Part shown: positions 10,444-23,446 of the stretch, piece by piece | How the letters are laid out: each line of letters begins with the position of its first letter | Numbering within the stretch: position 1 is the stretch's first letter | Origin: Toxorhynchites rutilus septentrionalis | Taxonomy: Eukaryota > Arthropoda > Insecta > Diptera > Culicidae | Length of the DNA: 64,000 nucleotides | Direction: 5' to 3' | NCBI RefSeq assembly: GCF_029784135.1 | Contig: NC_073746.1 | Location: forward strand, 1,260,136-1,324,135 | Position numbers and translations under genes: made by a program | The notes under the pieces: generated by a model | What the model was told of the DNA's origin: nothing | The model's input: only the letters and a program-made list of their open reading frames with translations | Database searches by the model: none

Positions 10444-12588
10444 AGACACTTTTCGTGCCGCGCTAATATATCAAAACAGTCATCTGGCATCCCTGGATAT
10501 GAGTTCAATGTTTACATTCGGTTGTGTTGGTTGGAAAAGGCCCATTTCAAAATCTGTATAATTTTGTAATTACCGCATTGAATTTGATTTAATTTTAAAA
10601 CATGCATTGCTTATGCCATACTAGTTAAGTCGTGAAACAATTTTTGAAGATAAAGGAGGAACAGAAGAATACCGATGCTTTAAATCAACAAGGTAAACAA
10701 ACACATCAAACTAACTAGACGATTCGACTGATTCATCGGCGAGCGCGGCCAAACGGTCGTCGAGTCAGACGAGCTACTAGTCTAATTTTGGTCGAGCTCG
10801 GCCACTGGAATATGAAAACAAACGAGAAGAGCGCTAGATTTAAAAAAAATGGAAACAAACCATTTTTCACACATTTGTTCTATGAATTTATGTGCATACC
10901 TGCTTGGGCTTTTCAGACCGAGGAACGAGTCGTGAGGTATATACCACTGTGAATAAGGCGTGTGTAAAGCACTCGGACGAACTGCAAATGCTCATTCTCG
11001 TCCCATTCAGCATATCGGTTTAGCATGATACAAAATTCAAGGGAAATATCAAGCATTTCTTCACAAAATATTTTGGGACTGACATGATCACGTCCATTTG
11101 GCCCCTGAGTCAATCAGATTCTGTAGAAATGGAAATGAAATAAAAGTGTGCCCTAATTGTGTCGACTGAAGCCTCTTTGTTTTGGAATCACCGATTATTT
11201 TTTTTTCATAAAATGCGTGGATGACGAATCCCCGATGTTCACCCGACCAAACTATTCTAGTAATTGAAAATGGGATTTCCAGACAAACACAGCGGTATGG
11301 CACCGGTCCTCCAGTCAGACTGGTAAACAAGCGAATTGTATATAATAATGTCGTAGTTCTGCGTCTTTATATTTTAGAACACTTAACACCTCACTTATCA
11401 AAAAATCATCCTTGACATGTTGAATAATTCTAATAGAATCATCAAAACTAACAGTAACAGTAACAAGAACAATAAATGTGTCGCCTGTTTGAAAATTTGT
11501 TTTTTTTCGGTTTTTTTGACCTTAGATAAAATTTTCCACTTATTGACAGTAAGAAACAGCACCAATATGGATCAATTCCCCATAAAACACGCGTTTGAAA
11601 ATAATGATGTGCTGCAAAAACGGGGACATAATGCTGAAGAAAATCGACTTTCCTGTAAAATTTTTATTTTTGGAGATGGCCGGTTTTGCAACTAGACGAC
11701 ACAAACGTTCGAAAGTTTACTAATCGTTGTACACCAGAACAGTATTACAAATATGTTTTTCATTATACTGAAAATACGGTACAAATTGATGAAAAGACGG
11801 GACAATCAAAAACAGTAGAAAAAACGGTACGTTTAATCAGCATATCGAAAAGCGATCAGCTAGAATATAGAATGAAATGGTCGATGGAATTGTGTTCAAT
11901 CAGAACAATGCCAGGTCATATACAACCCCAATAGAGACTCACCAGAAGCTTCGATTCTTACACTTTACCCTTATAGACCGAAGCCGACACCAAGAGATTA
12001 CCATCTGCTCAATCCTATAAATTTTTATGGTGAAAAATTCGCCTTAAGAGTACTTGTGAAAATTGATTGTCTCAGTTTTTATGCTGACAGGGACGAGGGC
12101 TTCTTGTAAAGAGCACACTAAAACTAACTTCAATGGCAACATATCGAACATAAAACGGTGCATATTTAACATCGGCTCATGTAAGTATTGAAGAATCATT
12201 ATATAATTTCTTTTTCTCAACTGGATTCGATGTCGTTCCCCACTGATGGTTTCGTTCGTTTTCATCATCTCATGATTAATGATATCCACTTGACACCTTC
12301 CTAAATCTTATTTATAATGAGAAGATTCGACAGAACTCATAACCTGCTTTGCCGGATTTTTTTTCCTTTTTTCATTCGGGTAAATGTCGCATTCGAGTAT
12401 TTGATTCACTTGGATATATGTTCATTTGGGTAAATGTTACATTCCAACATGAACTGGATGTGATCTCAAAATTTCACTGTCCATTTCAACCCCACCAGTA
12501 CAATTATTCCAATAATTTTTCATTTACAAATGAATTTACTTTTCCGCTCATACCTAATATCGCTCCTCTGTCAACTCACAAACTGAAA
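10444..12588. other. Host intergenic or intronic DNA, no gene recognised
   Basis: AT-rich. Short minus-strand frames near 10913-11330 (one with WSGEHRGFVIHAFY) faintly recall the helix-turn-helix of the transposon family seen at 42457-43210, too weakly to call. Confidence 0.4.
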
Positions 12589-13439
12589 TACAGTAGAACA
12601 ACGATTATCCGCGAGTGGATGATCCGCGGTGCGGATTATTCGCGATAACTAGTTCCATAGTAAATCTATAGACCTTTCTGGAATTTGTCAGTAAGTGGTA
12701 AAATAATGTTCTTTTTTTATTGGTCATGGCTCTACATTATCTGACCACTGGTGCACACGACCTTATAGATTATTGGTGGCCAAACTTTTGGGCACTACGG
12801 GGACTTATTATTCAAATGTTAGGCTGCGGGCTACCAACGTTGACTGTATCAAAAGTCATTAAAAAATGAATGAATACTAGACAATAAAACCAAGTTTGAA
12901 CTAGGATTGGGCGATCTTGCATCGATATTCAGAAGATCGATCTTTTCCTCTCCGATTTCCGATTTTTTGGTTCGTTCTTTGTACTGCAACAAATCGCGAA
13001 AATCGATCTTTTCTTTTCGATCTTTTCGATATTTTTGATCGTGGAAATCTTTTCAAAAATTTGTTTATCAGTGAACATTGATTTTGACCGTTCGAGTTTG
13101 AGGACAGCGCTCCTCTAGGGATCACCTTTTAACAAAAGATTTCGTCTTCCGGGAATATAATGGAAAAATCTAGATGCTATCACTGAATGCCCATCCATTT
13201 TTCGATAGATTTAGGAAATGGTTTCAAATGCCCCCTTTAAGCTGAAGCTTTTTTAAATATACTCAAACTCATCCACATTTTTGGCATACTCTCACAAAAT
13301 TTGCTCAGCACTCTAACGATTAATCTCATCAAGTTATATACAAGGTATATCCACTCGACTTGGTTGACAGTGAAAATTGTGACGAAATTGGATGATGACA
13401 TCAGGTTCGCGGCAATACATACACACACTCTTTACAGAT

Positions 13440-13861
13440 GCACGGGCCGGAGGTTGTGCAATCCACTGATCATTCAACAAGAGCCAAAGGTTGTACCGCT
13501 CATGACAACTCTACACGAGCTGATGATTGCGCCGGCTAGTGACCATTCTATCCTGGATTTCCGAGTCGAGAAAGACGCACCACGCTAGATATGGGGTACA
13601 GACTAGGGGGGCGTTGCTGATTAATGGTCAGCTGCATCCCAATAGGAAGTATCCCGTTTCGGGCACACGTACAGAGCATCGAAGACTGCAACATACCAAT
13701 TATGAGAACACTTGTAATACTAACCTCGAGCCAACCGCGAGTAATCTGTTACATATTACTAACATAGTTGTAAGACAAAAATTGTCAAAATATTGGACTC
13801 CCGGCCCCGTCAGGCTAACGTCACATGTGCCTTAATAAAATATATATTTTGGGAAAAAAAA
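13440..13861 (+). mobile_element. Probable 5'-truncated LINE 3' end
   Basis: A GC-richer block inside AT-rich DNA, ending GTGCCTTAATAAAATATA then an A-run at 13853-13861. It looks like a LINE 3' untranslated end with polyadenylation signal and poly(A). No RT motif is readable. The 5' limit is approximate. Confidence 0.4.
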
Positions 13862-14089
13862 ATCAGGTTCTTTCCTAGAACTGAGACAACACAAGACAAG
13901 ACTTTCGACTAAATGCCAGACGTATAGCACGGTTGGATTTTCTTGTTTGAACCCTCCTGTACTTGCGCGCAAAATCATAACTCGTATACTCGCGCACATT
14001 GTCACAGACTGTGCGTGTCTCTATAATTTTGCTATTGTTTTTTGCTGATGCTATTTTTAGGCATTATTTGTATTTATTTAATGCAAAAA

Positions 14090-14437
14090 AGATACAGATA
14101 CAGACCTCTAATGGGTCATACTGAGGCACCACTCAGTGTCGCATTAGAGGCGATTGTTACCTGTAATTGGACTTATCAACAAACACAACCCAATGTGAAA
14201 AATAAATTAAAACAGGAAAATCATTGAAAATCTAACAAATAGTCACTAGAAAAGTGTCCAAAATGCATAATCTAGTGAAATGATTGAAAACACTCCTAAA
14301 AATTTATCATGTTGTAGAAACTTGCACGAAGGAGGTTTACGTCGAATTAGAGAATCATATCAAAATATCCAATAATTCGTGTCGCATTACAGGTCCGCCA
14401 ATTAGCTAGATGTCCAATTAGAGGTGAATCACTTTTT
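14090..14437. repeat. Decayed MITE copy related to 47863-48105
   Basis: Shares CACTCAGTGTCGCATT, ACCTGTAATTGGAC, GTCGCATTACAGGTC and CCAATTAGCTA with the better-preserved element at 47863-48105. Terminal repeats (ACCTCTAAT / ATTAGAGGT) are partly preserved. No coding capacity. Confidence 0.65.
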
Positions 14438-15432
14438 CTAATTAAATGAAAATTATTGATTATCTATCGAAAATGCTGGTCCCTATTATGTAAATTGGAT
14501 CGAACGATAGATCACTATCGTTTTGTAAATCAATAGAATCTTATCAAAGCGAGTTGTCAAATGTTTCTTAAAGCAAAGCATCAGGAATGTAACAAGCAAA
14601 CTGAACAGTCGCCCGACTGTATCTATAACAGTAAAATAGAGCTAACAAGCAAAAATCTGTTGAACTAGAATTACATAATAGATTTCAATAGTTAATTTTA
14701 GAAATTTTTAATTTCTCATTCATCACTGTTGTTCTATTCATGACTATGTTTCTTGAAAAAAAATATCTAAATGTGCAGATAATTTTCTCATTACTTAAAA
14801 TTTACTTCTTAAATTAAAATAACAATACTTTATTAAAACTCGCCTACGAGTACGCAGTCAAAAACAAAGTTTTGTTCGAAAATTTAGTTTTGATCGATTT
14901 TCGAAACCTTATGCCGGTTGTTTCCAACCTTTTCAATTGTTCAAATTTAACAAATTATTGAAATTATTCCTAGTGACAATTTTCTACTTTATCACAAGAG
15001 GTCGAACAACTGGATGGGTTAATATTAAATAACTAACAATCTGAGAGAAAATATAAAACCGAACCTTTTATGAAGAAATAACTACTCTCACAACTAATTT
15101 GTTTTATTGAGGTTAGCATTAACACCATAAAAAATGATCACGGTAAAAGGTGGAGGGATATTTATTCCATTGCATTCGGAAGTGACACTATCCTAGACCA
15201 GCTGGCGGGCGCCTAAGCGGGCGACCGGTAGACCGCGGGCTACCGTTTGGCCATCCCTGTTATAGATGATAAGTTTAATGATTTCTTTATTAATAAAACT
15301 TAGTTTTCATGCTGAAATATCTTTTTTTCGTGTTTGTACCACATTTTTAGTCCATTATTGCGTAATCCGCGATTTTCGTTATTCGCGGTGACCTTGCCCG
15401 ACTATATCGCGGATAATCGGGGTTCTACTGTA

Positions 15433-18400
15433 CAACCATTTCCGAATTGAATTTTCAAATTAAATCACTCAAAATACTTATTATCGGAGCCGCAAAATTT
15501 ACATCCACACGCGGAATCATGTTTGATTTACGGTTTTTGTTTCCCTTTTCCACTTTTAATTAGTATTCATTGGTATAGGTTGGTTTAATGTTATAGAATA
15601 ACATGTAGAAGGGGTTTTTATGAACAAAAAATTGAAATTCATAACTATACAAATCGACCATGTTACCCGCACCTCCTCTATATTTTTTGTCATTCCGTAG
15701 ATTGAACGTGTTTTACAAAAAATTATCTTACATGATAATAACATGATAATAATAAAACAGAAAAAATAATTGTGCCAGTCGCTAAGAAAATCCATTGTGC
15801 TTCGTTTGTTTGTAAGCTTGCTAAAATGCGGACTTTACGTAGAAATACTGGCACGTACTTCAAAAGTATAATTAAGCCTTCGGAAGCATAAGTGCGTAGG
15901 AATGTCATAAGGGTCATCTCAAACAATATATACGTTTCGAATCACGATTTGGCCAAAAAGTTTAATGCCTTTCGCAGTACAGAACAAAGAATTCGTCTCC
16001 GAGTGATTTTAATTCCTACCGAGCCAGCAGACAACCGAACCAATCTCTTAAACAGAAGACTGTGGTCGGACTTCGTGCCCACTATTCTTTTCTGGGGATC
16101 AGCTATATGATCAGCTGGTCCCAAACTCAACGGGTTTGGACTTGACGTTTATTAGTGTGAAACTAGTTTTGTCTTATACACTATGATCAACAAAACGGTG
16201 CTCTACATACAATTTAGGGAACCCCAACCTTCGAACAAACATCTCGTTTTGTCCCATAGTCACTAATCTCATGAGCATAACTTTACATAAATGGGGCGGT
16301 CACGAACCAAAAACTTACGCAAAACTTAAATAGAAAACAAGCAAACAATCACATCCACAAACAACCGAAATGTTTAATCACTTAATAGTTTTCCCACGAA
16401 GCTCGCCTACTCGGACGACAAGCGGCGCTTGCTACGCCACATAAAATAATATTTTATGCAACAAACTGACGGCCAACTAACCCGTATGACATCTCAACCA
16501 CTCCTCCGCCCTGCCGCCACCGCCCGCCAGTGGTTATGTATCAATTAAGCATCGAATCGAAAGTAGTAGTTTACACCATCATCGCCGCCGACACACTTAA
16601 CAGGAGTGCACCTGAAATTCATCACTAAGGCATCAATCAAACAACCCCCTGCCTGAGTGGTGGTTTAATCGTTGCCAGGAGTTTCGTAATTAGTATGCTC
16701 AGCGTCGAAATAAGGCAATCTTTACCTCGCCTACCGGACGGACGAGGGGTCGGTCGAATCTGCATGCATGGAAGGTATACTGGTACTGGTACAAGAAAAA
16801 AAATTGAGTGGAAGAGGGACAACCAAATTGAACCAAGGCAAATTTGGTTCGCATAACCATTTTTTTGTTTGTTTTTGATTTTCGAGGCACCAGCAGAACA
16901 ACGAACAACCATGGTCACATATGGATGCATACGAGAGAAGGAAGCAAAGATATATCAACCGGAAGCAAAACGCAGCGAACATCGCGCTCATATATGGGTG
17001 CATTTGGGCGGGCAGCTGTATCTAATCAGCCTTGGTTGGTTGCATGTTTGACACTGCACACTTGGATTGCGAAGAGCGACCGATGTGATTGTTATTTGCT
17101 TCACGCGGACACATATTTTTTCCATCGGGTAACATAGCGCATATTGGAATATTGAAGCTCGTACCTGCGCGACAATGCGATTCGTCGCGTTTAGGGCCGC
17201 TCGAGTACCGCTCACGAGGTGAATATCAATCACGTGCTCGTTTCGTATAATTCAGTCAGCCGCGGTTCAAAGAACGGTGACAGAACAGTTCGGTACACGC
17301 TTAATTGCGAACAAAGCCAATTCGTCTGTCCTATACAATACACGCCGAGATTTATAGCGCGATAATTAGCTGAACTGAGCTATGCGTCAATGTCTTCAGG
17401 CTTGGTTCGTTCACCTGACCTCTCGCCGGAACAGATTTATGAATACGAGAAGAGAAAGACCACTCCGAAAGTACAATTACACTTTGCGAATTCGAAGGAA
17501 CCGACGAGCACAAAGTGCAAAAAAATTTAAGCATTGCGACATACCACTTCTGACGTTACGTAAGGCCGTGGTTTTGTGACCCACCAGGCATGGAAGTGAC
17601 AGTAATATGTGTAACGAGGTGTGCGAATACAGAGGAAAGAGACGAAGAAAAGCGGTTTTTTCATACCTTGCAGTCACACACAGCTAATAGCCCTTGACTG
17701 GCATGCTATCGGTTACTAATTAGTAAACTATTGGAATATTTTTTCTCTTCCCTTTCCCGGCAAAGCTTACAACCACTTTACGCTGTGTGAAACGAAGTTA
17801 AATCGACATTGATGAGAGAAACATGACAGATGATTCAAAATAATCGCGTCAATTTTGGAAGGTTTCCTATGAATAATGAATCACTAGAATTTGTCAACAC
17901 AAAACGACAAGTGATTGGACGATTAACTCGTCTTATCATTCAGTTGTCGTTCTTGAGAAGCATTGTTTGACTGTGTGCATTCAATTCAATTTCTTTGAAA
18001 TATGCGGCGTCAATTGTTGAATTATTTGACAACCAACATATATCAGGAAACAATTCCATCGATTGAAGTGCTCAATATGAGACAGGCGTTAACCGCAAAG
18101 AACCCCTCCGAAGGTATGATATAATCAGTCTAGACTAGTCATTGGTTTGCGGTTTCCAACACAACTGCCGTAATACAAGTAAATCCCTGCTGTTAATGAC
18201 AAAATACGTTTTACTTCCCGGCCTGCAATTTCTGTCGAGAAAGACAGTAATCAGTCATAGGGTCTAGTTGTACGTGACTCATACTCTTTATGGTGGGGCT
18301 CCAACCATATGCGTAATTGTCGTGTTGATAACGAAACTAGTTGTTTCCTCTGTTGTCCCCTTTCCGAGAACAACGCGGTTCCAAATTGTTAAGTACAATG

Positions 18401-20354
18401 CTCCTCTCCTCTCGGCAACTCCAACTGGAAGTTCTTTGTCCCCTGATATCAGCGACCGCAAACGGGGAAACGATTATTTAAATTTTGAATAATGTATTCT
18501 ATAAGGCAACGAATCGTTGAGTATGAATGATTCATCGGTCATCTGAAGCGTACAATCTTCGTGTCGTTGTATCGCGGAGAAAGTGTTTGAAGAGGAGACA
18601 AATTACTCCGACAATCGTTGAGTAATTTTGTCTTCATACGATATGGAAACAGTGAGAATGCTTGCTTGTAAGCCTGATATTCATGTGTAGAATATGTCAA
18701 CAAGGTGATTACTGAAACATAAACTTCAATTGTAACAAGGATAAGTGTTTTTTTTTAAATTGATGTACTGAAAAATCCACTTTGTTCTCCGAGTATGCGT
18801 TTAATAATTTACCTCAGTCCCCACAAGTCATAGACTTTCACATCATTGCACTCTTCCTTATCGGAAATACAGGCTCCATTTCATCTTCTCTTATACAACA
18901 TTTTCCAATTCTTTACACTTTTAGCGAGCAATTTGGAAAACATTGAACACACACACGCACTCCGTGATTAGGTGTTAATCAAATAAAAAACAAAACGAAT
19001 CTCATAGTGTAAAGTGGTCGAACAATTGTGCGTTTCTATGTTCCCACCGTTCGATCGAACCAGGGCTATGCGTGCGTGATAGGCGTTAAGACGAATTAAT
19101 CCCGATTGGAGAACAGAGCGAGCAATGTAAACAAGTGGTGATCAAGGTGAGCGATAAGGCTTACCTCTTAAAATGTTGTTTGCTAAATTTGGCAAAAAAA
19201 GAGGCACGTGTCGAACAAAACATATAATTACTCCGGGGGGCATGTATTATGGCAACTTGGAGCAATATGAACCAACACAGAATTAGATTGTTTAATAGTA
19301 CCAATAAGGGCTGGGTAGTGTAGTGACTACCGGTTGCCTTGAAACAAATAAACCATAAAAGATTGATTGCTTGTCCTTTTCACCTTTTCAGCTTGATAGC
19401 TGAAACGAACTTTGGCCACGACTAAAGTGAACTATCGAAATATTGTTACACCTTTTGTTTGTTACTTTAGCATAAACTGTATCGCGACGAAGAGTGCCCA
19501 TAATGCTATTAAAAAACAACAAATATTATATTGTTTTTTCACATAAAAATGAACATAAGGAACTTATCGAGTCTATCATGCCTGTCTCGGATGAACGTTA
19601 CGGCGGATAATCTCATATAGAGTAATACCACGCCACACTCCCGATTCTCCGCGATTTTCTGAAACCTTGTACATATGGTACGCAAAATCACAATTTCGTT
19701 ATCATATGACCAATTCTAATTACGACTGAACATTTATAAGAGCGTAAGCAGAAACATTTTGTTTTAAAAAAAACGTAACTTGAAATTAAGATGTCTGATT
19801 GACATTTTTTTTCTATATATTGAAGTAGGATTACGTCTTTCGGGACAAGTTGCGAAACAAATTGAAAATCAAAAATCGAAAACATCGTGAAAATTGTCCA
19901 ATCTCAAACGCTTATTGCTCAGTCATTTCATGATGGATTGATGAAATTTTTGCGTCAATTGATTTCGGCTCTCCATAACAGTTTTTTATATTGAAGAATA
20001 CCCACTTCGGATTGGTCGAAGCTGAGGTTTATTCACATAACATATCCAAAAATCAGAGTGGCGTTTTTTTTTTGAGTTATGTTTTTTGAGTTTGAGTTTT
20101 GAGTTATGATTTTTAAAAGTTAAATGATAGTTCGAAATATAATTTTTTTCCGATTTTTTCAAAAATGCGTTTTCTTGAAAAATCATAATCAAGCCAATCA
20201 AGCCAATAAGCTAGTTTTATGCAATAAATAAAATAAGTAAAAAAAAACTTTTTAAGTTAAACAGTATAATTGTGATTAAACATAATAATGTACTAAAAGC
20301 TAGAAAATAATTAAGCAAGTAGCAGTTAGCAGTTATCACACCTCTCCTTCATTA
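15433..20354. other. Host noncoding DNA with a GC-richer block
   Basis: No gene recognised in about 4.9 kb. Between about 16380 and 17740 base composition is more balanced than around it, with several overlapping short frames on both strands and no domain match. It could be a regulatory region or an untranslated exon of a host gene. The remainder is AT-rich with homopolymer runs. Confidence 0.4.
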
Positions 20355-20362
20355 GTCTAGGG

Positions 20363-20671
20363 CAGGGGTTTTCAGATTTTTTTTATGGCAGAGCACTTTT
20401 TATAGCAAAAATATATGATGGAGCACCGGCATGTTTTCATCAATAAAACAAATTCTATCTGTATTGACATTACTCAACTTAGGACAACTCTATTTTGGTT
20501 ACGCGTATCAGTCACACGACTTCTAACCCAGAGAAAACAAAATAAATCACTATATTCCTAGTGAAATTGAATTGAAGATTTTTTTTTTTCAAGGTGGGTT
20601 TTCAAGTGGGAGCATTTGCTATAACTTCTCGGAGCACAAATTTCCCGCGGAGCACCGTTTGAAAACCCCTG
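20363..20671. mobile_element. hAT MITE
   Basis: 309 bp, beginning CAGGGGTTTTCA and ending TGAAAACCCCTG, a 12-bp inverted repeat. It is flanked by the 8-bp duplication GTCTAGGG at 20355-20362 and 20672-20679. GGAGCACCG occurs near both ends in the same orientation. No coding capacity. Confidence 0.9.
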
Positions 20672-22108
20672 GTCTAGGGCATTGTTAAGACTAAAATACA
20701 ATTATGTTGTGTTATATACCATAAGACAAGAAATTTATCCAGCACTTTTGTTATGCTCAAAACATGCACAGTGAATATAGTAAAAAAAAGTAGAAGGGTC
20801 TGAGCCTAGGGGCACGGACGGAAGTTTGACGTAGGACTGTGATTGTTCAGAACAGTTGTTTTTTTAATGTTATTCTTCATATTGTTTGGAAATCTGTTAG
20901 TTTAACTCTTTTGAAACTCTAAATAGTAGCCCTGAAAAGGGCAGTTTGTGATATGTACTCGTAACCGTCAAACGGTTTGTAACGACCAAAAAAAGAAAAT
21001 TAGCTTCTGGCAGGGGGTTCAACTGTCTAACTGAAAACGATTAATGAATAACAGGGTGTGACATAACAGGGTAGATGAAGTATATGTGGATCGGTGAACA
21101 ACAAAAATTATATCGTTATTGAATTTGAAGTTTATGGAGAAGAAAAAAACACAAGTTGAAAATACTCACGATTTCGTGATATTTTGAGGTGAAATACACA
21201 TTGAATCATGACGTTGTTTTATTTTTAATGGATAGCTGTGGTATCGTGATTTCTTTCCAAAGTCTTATTCTTATTATTAGTTTTATTCTAAGGCATCGGG
21301 AGCAGTAGCTTCTACGGTGAAATAATGTTCGTTTGCAGACTACCACAATCAAGTCATTTTAGTTCTATTGCTCAATCTATCATAGAAGGAATTGAGTCAT
21401 TGAGAATTATAAAAATATTCATGAAGATTATTAATATTTCATTTCCTTTCATTTTTGTGATGCGATATTATGCCGATCTCAATAAATCCTCGCATGATAA
21501 TCGCTGCTATTCTTCTAGTATTAATATAATTTTTCGCTGTACAATTGTCCATGTTGCCGCAGCCCGTCATATACAGAAGTCATTTGCTAACTGAACTATC
21601 TTCAACTAGACTTATCTATAACAGGGCGTACGTTAACTGGGCTGCAAAGCAGTTATGTATCAATAATAGATGTCATCTTAAATTTGAAGTATTGCTTTTG
21701 CTGTTTTTCAGTTCAGTTAGCGAGTGAAATTAGAGAATTGTATTGGTTTTCTGGCTCAATTAACAAAAATCACTGTATGGGTGACGCTTTCCTCGTTGGT
21801 TTGATTAAATCTTGCATGAAATTTGAGTGATTCCAAATTCCAAAAAAGGTGTCGCTAATTTGTTTGATAGAACGGATTATTGCACACAATTTTGTGTTGC
21901 ATACAACATTCATAGAAGTTGAAAGAAAGAATGCATTATACATTATTTGCCTGCGCAAAACATACCTCTTTTATTTGTTAAATTACTCACTTATTTTATT
22001 ATTTCCACTGTTGATGTCTCAGACGAAAAAAATGCAGGATAAGTTTGCCGTCTAATGGTATGTATTATAACATATACCGTGAGAACGATTTTGCGTAATA
22101 CGCATTTG
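20672..22108. other. Intergenic or intronic DNA between hAT MITE and BEL/Pao copy 2
   Basis: No gene recognised. It holds the 50-bp repeat at 20796-20845. Part (about 21120-21300) weakly resembles 43480-43680, possibly an old repeat. Confidence 0.4.
20796..20845 (-). repeat. 50-bp repeat, copy A
   Basis: Reverse complement of 29641-29690 at roughly 85 percent by eye, sharing a core around GAGCCTAGGGGCACGGAC and GTAGGACTGTGATTG. A third partial copy (CATAGTCCTACGTCAAA) lies at about 29051-29067. Family unknown. Confidence 0.6.
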
Positions 22109-22113
22109 AAAAC

Positions 22114-22642
22114 TGTTGAAATTAATTCAACGGGCTTCCAAAATTATGATTCTCCGGCACACGGAAATGAAGTAAAACACTGTGATCCGATTCGTCGGTG
22201 CAATTGGAGAATATAATTTTCCTGTCAAAAACAAACAATACATAGAATTATTCTGACAATATTCATTTTCTCATCTTTTTGTTTCCTATGCATATCTAAG
22301 CTACTCACGTTTAGTTCCCTTTCACTAATTTCAGGTTGTAGTTGTTGTTTTGCCTAGTTACCAAATCCGTAGTGGTGATCTTTAAATTGAATCGAACTAC
22401 GTTTTCGCACTAAATATATCTCGAAAGTTAAATTAAACACGCATTGCAAAAATAAAATGTCCGCTTTTTCTCTTTCGCTTTTTCACACTCTTTCCGGTTT
22501 TCTTCCACTCAGTCTGTGTGACAGTAAGTCGGAACTGTCACAGTGCACGGAATATCCGAAAGGGTGCGCTTCGTGTGTTGTTGTCAACGGGCAAGGTTGT
22601 ATTATAAAAGTGTGCGCGCTGGCCTAATGAGGTAGGCCAACA
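22114..22642 (-). repeat. 3' LTR of BEL/Pao copy 2
   Basis: 529 bp, TGTTGAAAT...GGCCAACA on the plus strand, so it both starts and ends in a TGTTG/CAACA inverted pair. It carries four extra bases near its right end (GAGGTAGGCC) compared with the other copy. Confidence 0.9.
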
Positions 22643-22675
22643 CTCCCTCTACGGTACGCCAACTTCAATGTTGGC

Positions 22676-23299
22676 TTACGATTCGACGCGCTGAACATCT
22701 AATACCGCCAATTTGGCAGCTGGACGTTCGTATACTCCATTGACTGTCTGCACGGTTGCAGATCGAACCTGTCCGTCTCGTCCAGGAATCGTATTGATGA
22801 CTCTTCCTTTCGGCCAACAGCTCCGAGGCATCTTGGAGTCCACGATGATTACAATATCCCCAGTAGCGATGGGCTTCACAGAGTGAAACCATTTGGATCG
22901 ACGAGTGACTTCAGGTAGATAATCGGTAAGCCACCGCTTCCAAAACAGATTCGTCAGGATTTGCGAAGTGTACCAATTCTGCTTCAAGGCTAGAACGCAG
23001 TCGTTGTTGGTGATGAGCGGCTTGCTTCCGTTGGATAAACCAAGTAGGAAATGATTCGGTGTGAGAGCAGGAGCGGAGTCATCGTCTGTCGGCACGTGCG
23101 TAAGTGGCCGGGAATTGACCACGTTCTCAATTTCGATTAGGACGTTCCGGAGCACTTCGTCAGATGGTTTCTTAGCTGTGCAGACTGTCATCAGGTTGTT
23201 CTTAACTGTGCGAATCAGTCGCTCCCAGCTTCCGCCCATGTGTGGTGCAAGTGGTGGATTGAACACCCATTCTGTCTCGGAACTAGTAAACTCCTTCAT
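22676..23299 (-). pseudogene. BEL/Pao copy 2: integrase C-terminal part with DUF5641-like tail
   Basis: 207 residues in the same frame as the RNase H fragment upstream. It starts behind a junction that reads AKDGTNFVGAERELKK and contains NPPLAPHMGGSWERLI, which holds the third integrase acidic residue (GGSWE). A C-terminal region with TPNHFLLG, WKRWLTDYLPE and GDIVIIVD follows, matching the DUF5641-like tail of BEL integrases. The core carrying the first catalytic Asp is missing, so the enzyme cannot work. The frame closes just inside the 3' LTR. Confidence 0.85.
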
Positions 23300-23446
23300 G
23301 ATCTCGTCGTGGTCAATTACTTTCTCGATTTTCTTCAGTTCGCGCTCCGCTCCGACGAAATTAGTCCCATCTTTGGCAAGCTTTGCGTACTTGATTGTAA
23401 GACGAGCGTATGCGACTGATTTGATATTTTTGCCGCAGTTCGTTTA

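Larger units (their letters stand above)
12771..15259. mobile_element. hAT-type element nested in the pogo-like MITE
   Basis: An 8-bp target duplication TTATAGAT lies at 12763-12770 and 15260-15267. The right end, read inward, is CAGGGATGGCCAAACGG and the left is a decayed version with GGTGGCCAAAC. The 8-bp duplication and CAG(G)G...GGCCAAA tips are hAT hallmarks. No hAT transposase is readable inside; the interior holds other repeats. Confidence 0.75.
12591..15430. mobile_element. Pogo/Tigger-like MITE split by a nested hAT insertion
   Basis: Ends start CAGTAGAAC at 12591 and end GTTCTACTG at 15430. The inverted repeat continues as CGATTATCCGCG after a 2-nt mismatch. TA flanks at 12589-12590 and 15431-15432 are the target duplication. 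Removing the hAT at 12771-15259 and one copy of its duplication leaves a MITE of about 343 bp with no coding capacity. The pogo/Tigger assignment rests on the CAGTAGAAC-type tips and the TA target. Confidence 0.75.

Noticed and set aside
10913..11330. Minus-strand frames faintly like a DUF4817 helix-turn-helix (WSGEHRGFVIHAFY)
   Set aside because: Match too short, the remaining sequence does not follow the family, and no terminal repeats were found around it.
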